From assembly GCF_029714405.1 (NCBI RefSeq), contig NZ_CP121650.1, positions 3,663,001 to 3,727,000 on the forward strand: DNA of 64,000 nucleotides, written 5' to 3'. The position numbers were made by a program, and so were the translations under genes. Positions 61,283-64,000 of this stretch are shown here, in pieces (position 1 is the stretch's first letter; every line of letters starts with the position of its first letter). Under the pieces are notes generated by a model. That model searched no databases and was not told the DNA's origin. It worked only from the letters and a program-made list of their open reading frames with translations. The stretch comes from Bradyrhizobium sp. CB82. Its GTDB lineage: Bacteria; Pseudomonadota; Alphaproteobacteria; Rhizobiales; Xanthobacteraceae.

Positions 61283-64000
61283 CCGTCCTGTCGGTTTGTG
61301 CCGCAGAGCGACGTTGTGGTTTGCCGCGCTGACGCTCGGAACAGCTGCGATCTCTGGCCCATGCCTTTCTCAGAACGCCACGAACGTTTTGACGTTTCAC
61401 AACGATGTGCAACGGACGGGGGCCAATCTTAAGGAGACGATTCTCAATACATCCAACGTCAATACCAAGAGCTTTGGAAAGCTGTTTTCGGTTCCCTTGG
61501 ACGGCAACTCATTCGGCCAGCCACTCTACGTGACCTCCGTCGAGATCGGAGGTGCAGCCAGGAGCATGGTGTATGTGGCGACTTCCAGTAATGGCGTCTA
61601 TGGCATCGACGCCCACACGGGAACGACCGTATGGCACATCAATCTGGGCAGCCCAATACCTCGTCTCGATGTGAGCGCGTATAGCCATGATCACATGCCG
61701 AGTTATGTCCCCCCGTACTATGATCTCTATCCGAACATTGGAATTACTTCGACCCCAGTGATCGACACTCAGAACCAAACCCTATTCGTGGTCGCGAAAT
61801 CCAAGGAAGTCAAAGACGGCAAGCCCTCCTATAACTACTACCTTCACGCGCTGGATCTCCGCGATGGATCCGAAAAGAGCGGCGGCCCGATTAAGATCGA
61901 CGCCCACATCAAGCCGGATGGGACTGTTACCTCGGCGGGGAGTGCGACTATCGATTTCGATCCATTCTTGGCGCTGAACAGGTCGGCGCTCTTGCTCCTG
62001 AATGGCCGTCTTTACGTGGCGTTTGCGTCGCAGGGGGACGTGGAGGACAAAGCGATCCGGCGATTTCACGGATGGATATTTGGTTTCGACACACATGACC
62101 TGAAAAAGGATCCTTGGATCTTTTGCACGTCGCCGACGAGTCAGCAGGCGGGAATTTGGCAATCGGGCGGGGGGCTGGCGGCGGACGAGAGCGGGCATCT
62201 GCTCACGGTCACCGGTAACGGCCCCGATATCGCGGGTAGTTACGGAAACAGCGTTCTAGATTTTTCGACCGCGCCCGTAATGAAGCTCGATGGTTGGTTC
62301 ACGCCGGACAACACGGATTTCTTGAACACCTGGGATCTTGATCTCGGGTCGTCAGGTCCAACTGTGCCGCTCGGACCGGATGTGAAGGACCTTGTGATTA
62401 CCGGTGGCAAAGACGGCATCCTGTATGTCCTGAAGCGGTCAGCCCTCGGGCAAGGACGCGCGACTACTGCATCCGCAGTTGTACAAGCGATCCGGATTAC
62501 GCCCGAGCCGAAGCCTTTGCCTGCGCCACCTCACTATAAAGGACCGCCGCGCTACCATGGTCCAAACGACTGGCACCATCTCCACGGTACCCCTGTCTAT
62601 TGGAAGGGTCCAAAGGGACCTATGCTTTACCTCTGGCCCGAGATGGACAAGCTCAAGGCATTTTCTTTTGAGCAATCCAAGCTCGGAAAACTTGTTGAAG
62701 GAAAAACGACCGCCGCTATGGGCATGCCAGGTGCCTCTCTCTCGCTGTCCGCAAATGGCGATCAGCCAGGCACCGGGATCCTCTGGGCATCGCGACCCCT
62801 GAATGCAGACGCAAACCGGCACAACGTGCCGGGCATACTTGAAGCTTATGATGCAGCGAACATAGCTGGCGCCGAACCGATATGGACCAACAGGCAAAAG
62901 GATGGGGGCGGGTTCTTCGCCAAATTCTCACCACCCACTATCGCTGACGGCCATGTCTACCTCTCGACTTTTGCCCCAGAAAATCCGGACCGCACCCCGA
63001 CCGGCGCCTCGGCTGAACTAATCGCCTACGGCCTGCTCCAAGCCCCTCCGAAAGAATCTCAACTCAACGAGACGATCGATACTGGCGTGGTGCGCTTCTT
63101 TGCGGATAGTAAGTCACGCGAACAAGCCGAACCATCCTACGCCTTGCAGAAGGATTTTGCGGGTACTGGCCCGGCGCCGAAGGACTTCCCAGTCGTACCG
63201 AAGTTCAGCCAAGGCGCAGCTTCGATCCACATCGAACCCGGGACATCACTTTACGGGACCGGCATGGTCTTCGGTCATCTGCTACGCAATGGCCAATCCA
63301 CCACCGCGTGGAACATGGATAATTACGGGTATCCCTACTACAACGATCACGCTACAAACCTCTACGAATCCCATCCTTGGATACTTGCGGTTCGCGCGGA
63401 TGGATCTGCGTACGGAGTGCTGGCCGATACCACGCGGAAGGTCGTCATAGATACGACCACTGATATCACCTTCCGCTCTGACACGCCGTTCCCATTGATC
63501 GTCATTGACCGGAATTCGCCGCAGGACGTTCTGCGCGAGCTTGCCAAACTGACAGGTTATATGCCTCTCCCCCCGAAGTGGGCCCTCGGATATCACCAGT
63601 CCCATTTCTCCTACACACCCGAGCTTAAGGTCCTCGCGGAAGCATCTAAGGCGCGACAGGCGCGCATTCCGCTCGATGCCATCTACATGGACATCGATTA
63701 CATGGATCACTATCGGATCTTCAGTTTCTCTCCGAAAACCTTCGCCGACGCGCCGGACCTCAACCGCGATCTGGCGGCTCTTGGGGTGCATAATGTTTGG
63801 ATGATCGATCCAGCAGTGCGAGCGGAGACCTCGTCCGGTGCAAGTCCCGTGTTCGACACCGGCGTGGCTCAGAACGTTTGGGTCAAGGCCGCGGATGGCA
63901 AGGGGCCTTTTCGAGGTAACCAATGGCCGATCCAGGATCCTGACAAGACCATGAGGACATATTCACTGTTTCCGGATTTCACTTCTCCATCTGTTCGGAC
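61275..64000 (+). CDS. Secreted PQQ-like beta-propeller / GH31 glycosidase fusion, cut by window edge
   Basis: From a GTG at 61275, overlapping the end of the GH13 gene, an open frame runs to the window edge (more than 900 codons). LCRRATLWFAALTLGTAAIS is a signal peptide. Residues about 35-590 read like a quinoprotein propeller (NVLTFHNDVQRTGANLKET, YVATSSNGVYGIDAHTGTTV, VITGGKDGILYVL). From about 630 the sequence turns into glycoside hydrolase family 31: a beta-sandwich (EPGTSLYGTG, WILAVRADGSAYGVL), then PPKWALGYHQSHFSYTPE and IPLDAIYMDIDYMDHYRIFS. The catalytic Asp residues lie beyond the edge. The combination of propeller and GH31 is unusual. It is probably an exported alpha-glucosidase or related enzyme. 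Confidence 0.8.
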   Translation, partial: MTSRPVGLCRRATLWFAALTLGTAAISGPCLSQNATNVLTFHNDVQRTGANLKETILNTSNVNTKSFGKLFSVPLDGNSFGQPLYVTSVEIGGAARSMVYVATSSNGVYGIDAHTGTTVWHINLGSPIPRLDVSAYSHDHMPSYVPPYYDLYPNIGITSTPVIDTQNQTLFVVAKSKEVKDGKPSYNYYLHALDLRDGSEKSGGPIKIDAHIKPDGTVTSAGSATIDFDPFLALNRSALLLLNGRLYVAFASQGDVEDKAIRRFHGWIFGFDTHDLKKDPWIFCTSPTSQQAGIWQSGGGLAADESGHLLTVTGNGPDIAGSYGNSVLDFSTAPVMKLDGWFTPDNTDFLNTWDLDLGSSGPTVPLGPDVKDLVITGGKDGILYVLKRSALGQGRATTASAVVQAIRITPEPKPLPAPPHYKGPPRYHGPNDWHHLHGTPVYWKGPKGPMLYLWPEMDKLKAFSFEQSKLGKLVEGKTTAAMGMPGASLSLSANGDQPGTGILWASRPLNADANRHNVPGILEAYDAANIAGAEPIWTNRQKDGGGFFAKFSPPTIADGHVYLSTFAPENPDRTPTGASAELIAYGLLQAPPKESQLNETIDTGVVRFFADSKSREQAEPSYALQKDFAGTGPAPKDFPVVPKFSQGAASIHIEPGTSLYGTGMVFGHLLRNGQSTTAWNMDNYGYPYYNDHATNLYESHPWILAVRADGSAYGVLADTTRKVVIDTTTDITFRSDTPFPLIVIDRNSPQDVLRELAKLTGYMPLPPKWALGYHQSHFSYTPELKVLAEASKARQARIPLDAIYMDIDYMDHYRIFSFSPKTFADAPDLNRDLAALGVHNVWMIDPAVRAETSSGASPVFDTGVAQNVWVKAADGKGPFRGNQWPIQDPDKTMRTYSLFPDFTSPSVR

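Overview
The window looks like a chromosomal segment of a Bradyrhizobium-type alphaproteobacterium. It is GC-rich, carries several small proteins of a style I associate with rhizobia, has an rlmB/tRNA-Tyr arrangement, and contains an accessory region full of broken genes. This assignment comes from recognising families by eye; no database search was run.

Layout. (1) 1-4432 is core-like: a cut-off small gene, a GNAT remnant, a methyl-accepting chemotaxis protein, a dienelactone-hydrolase-like enzyme and a broken cytochrome c/PQQ dehydrogenase. (2) 4458-19206 is an integrative element in a tRNA-Thr gene. A 21-bp copy of the tRNA 3' end marks the far end. The intact tRNA lies at the other end, next to a tyrosine integrase and a probable excisionase, and paired GATACCAAC-type arm sites lie inside both ends. 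Cargo includes an S49 peptidase, an ASCH protein, a ParB-like protein, an Ntn-hydrolase-like protein, a cupin and many small unknowns. A striking double hairpin lies at 14496-14612. (3) 19260-22473 is core again: three secreted proteins, rlmB and tRNA-Tyr. (4) From 22609, where the 3' half of a tRNA-Glu(CTC) gene lies, to about 59 kb is an accessory region.

The centrepiece is a complete BREX phage-defence operon at 24747-40036: brxE-brxA-brxB-brxC-[RelA/SpoT synthetase]-pglX-pglZ-brxL. Two things are unusual. brxE, a type 6 marker, stands at the head of an operon ending in brxL, a type 1 marker. A RelA/SpoT-family nucleotidyltransferase, with all its synthetase motifs visible, is stitched between brxC and pglX, 8 bases after one and overlapping the other. 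Divergent from the operon, an HD-type (p)ppGpp-hydrolase-like gene and an N-formylglutamate amidohydrolase gene are each broken by one single-base indel.

Downstream of BREX lie a serine recombinase with two partial relatives, an unknown multi-pass membrane protein, a cluster of class III cyclase-TPR, (Ser-Gly-Ala)9-PAP2 phosphatase and cytoplasmic subtilase, a MerR regulator with tandem palindromes, and a large metallophosphoesterase with a GAF-like tail. Broken genes (MaoC, UvrD-like, VIT, lipoprotein) are scattered among them. The window ends in a GH13 enzyme translationally overlapped by a secreted PQQ-propeller/GH31 fusion that runs off the edge.
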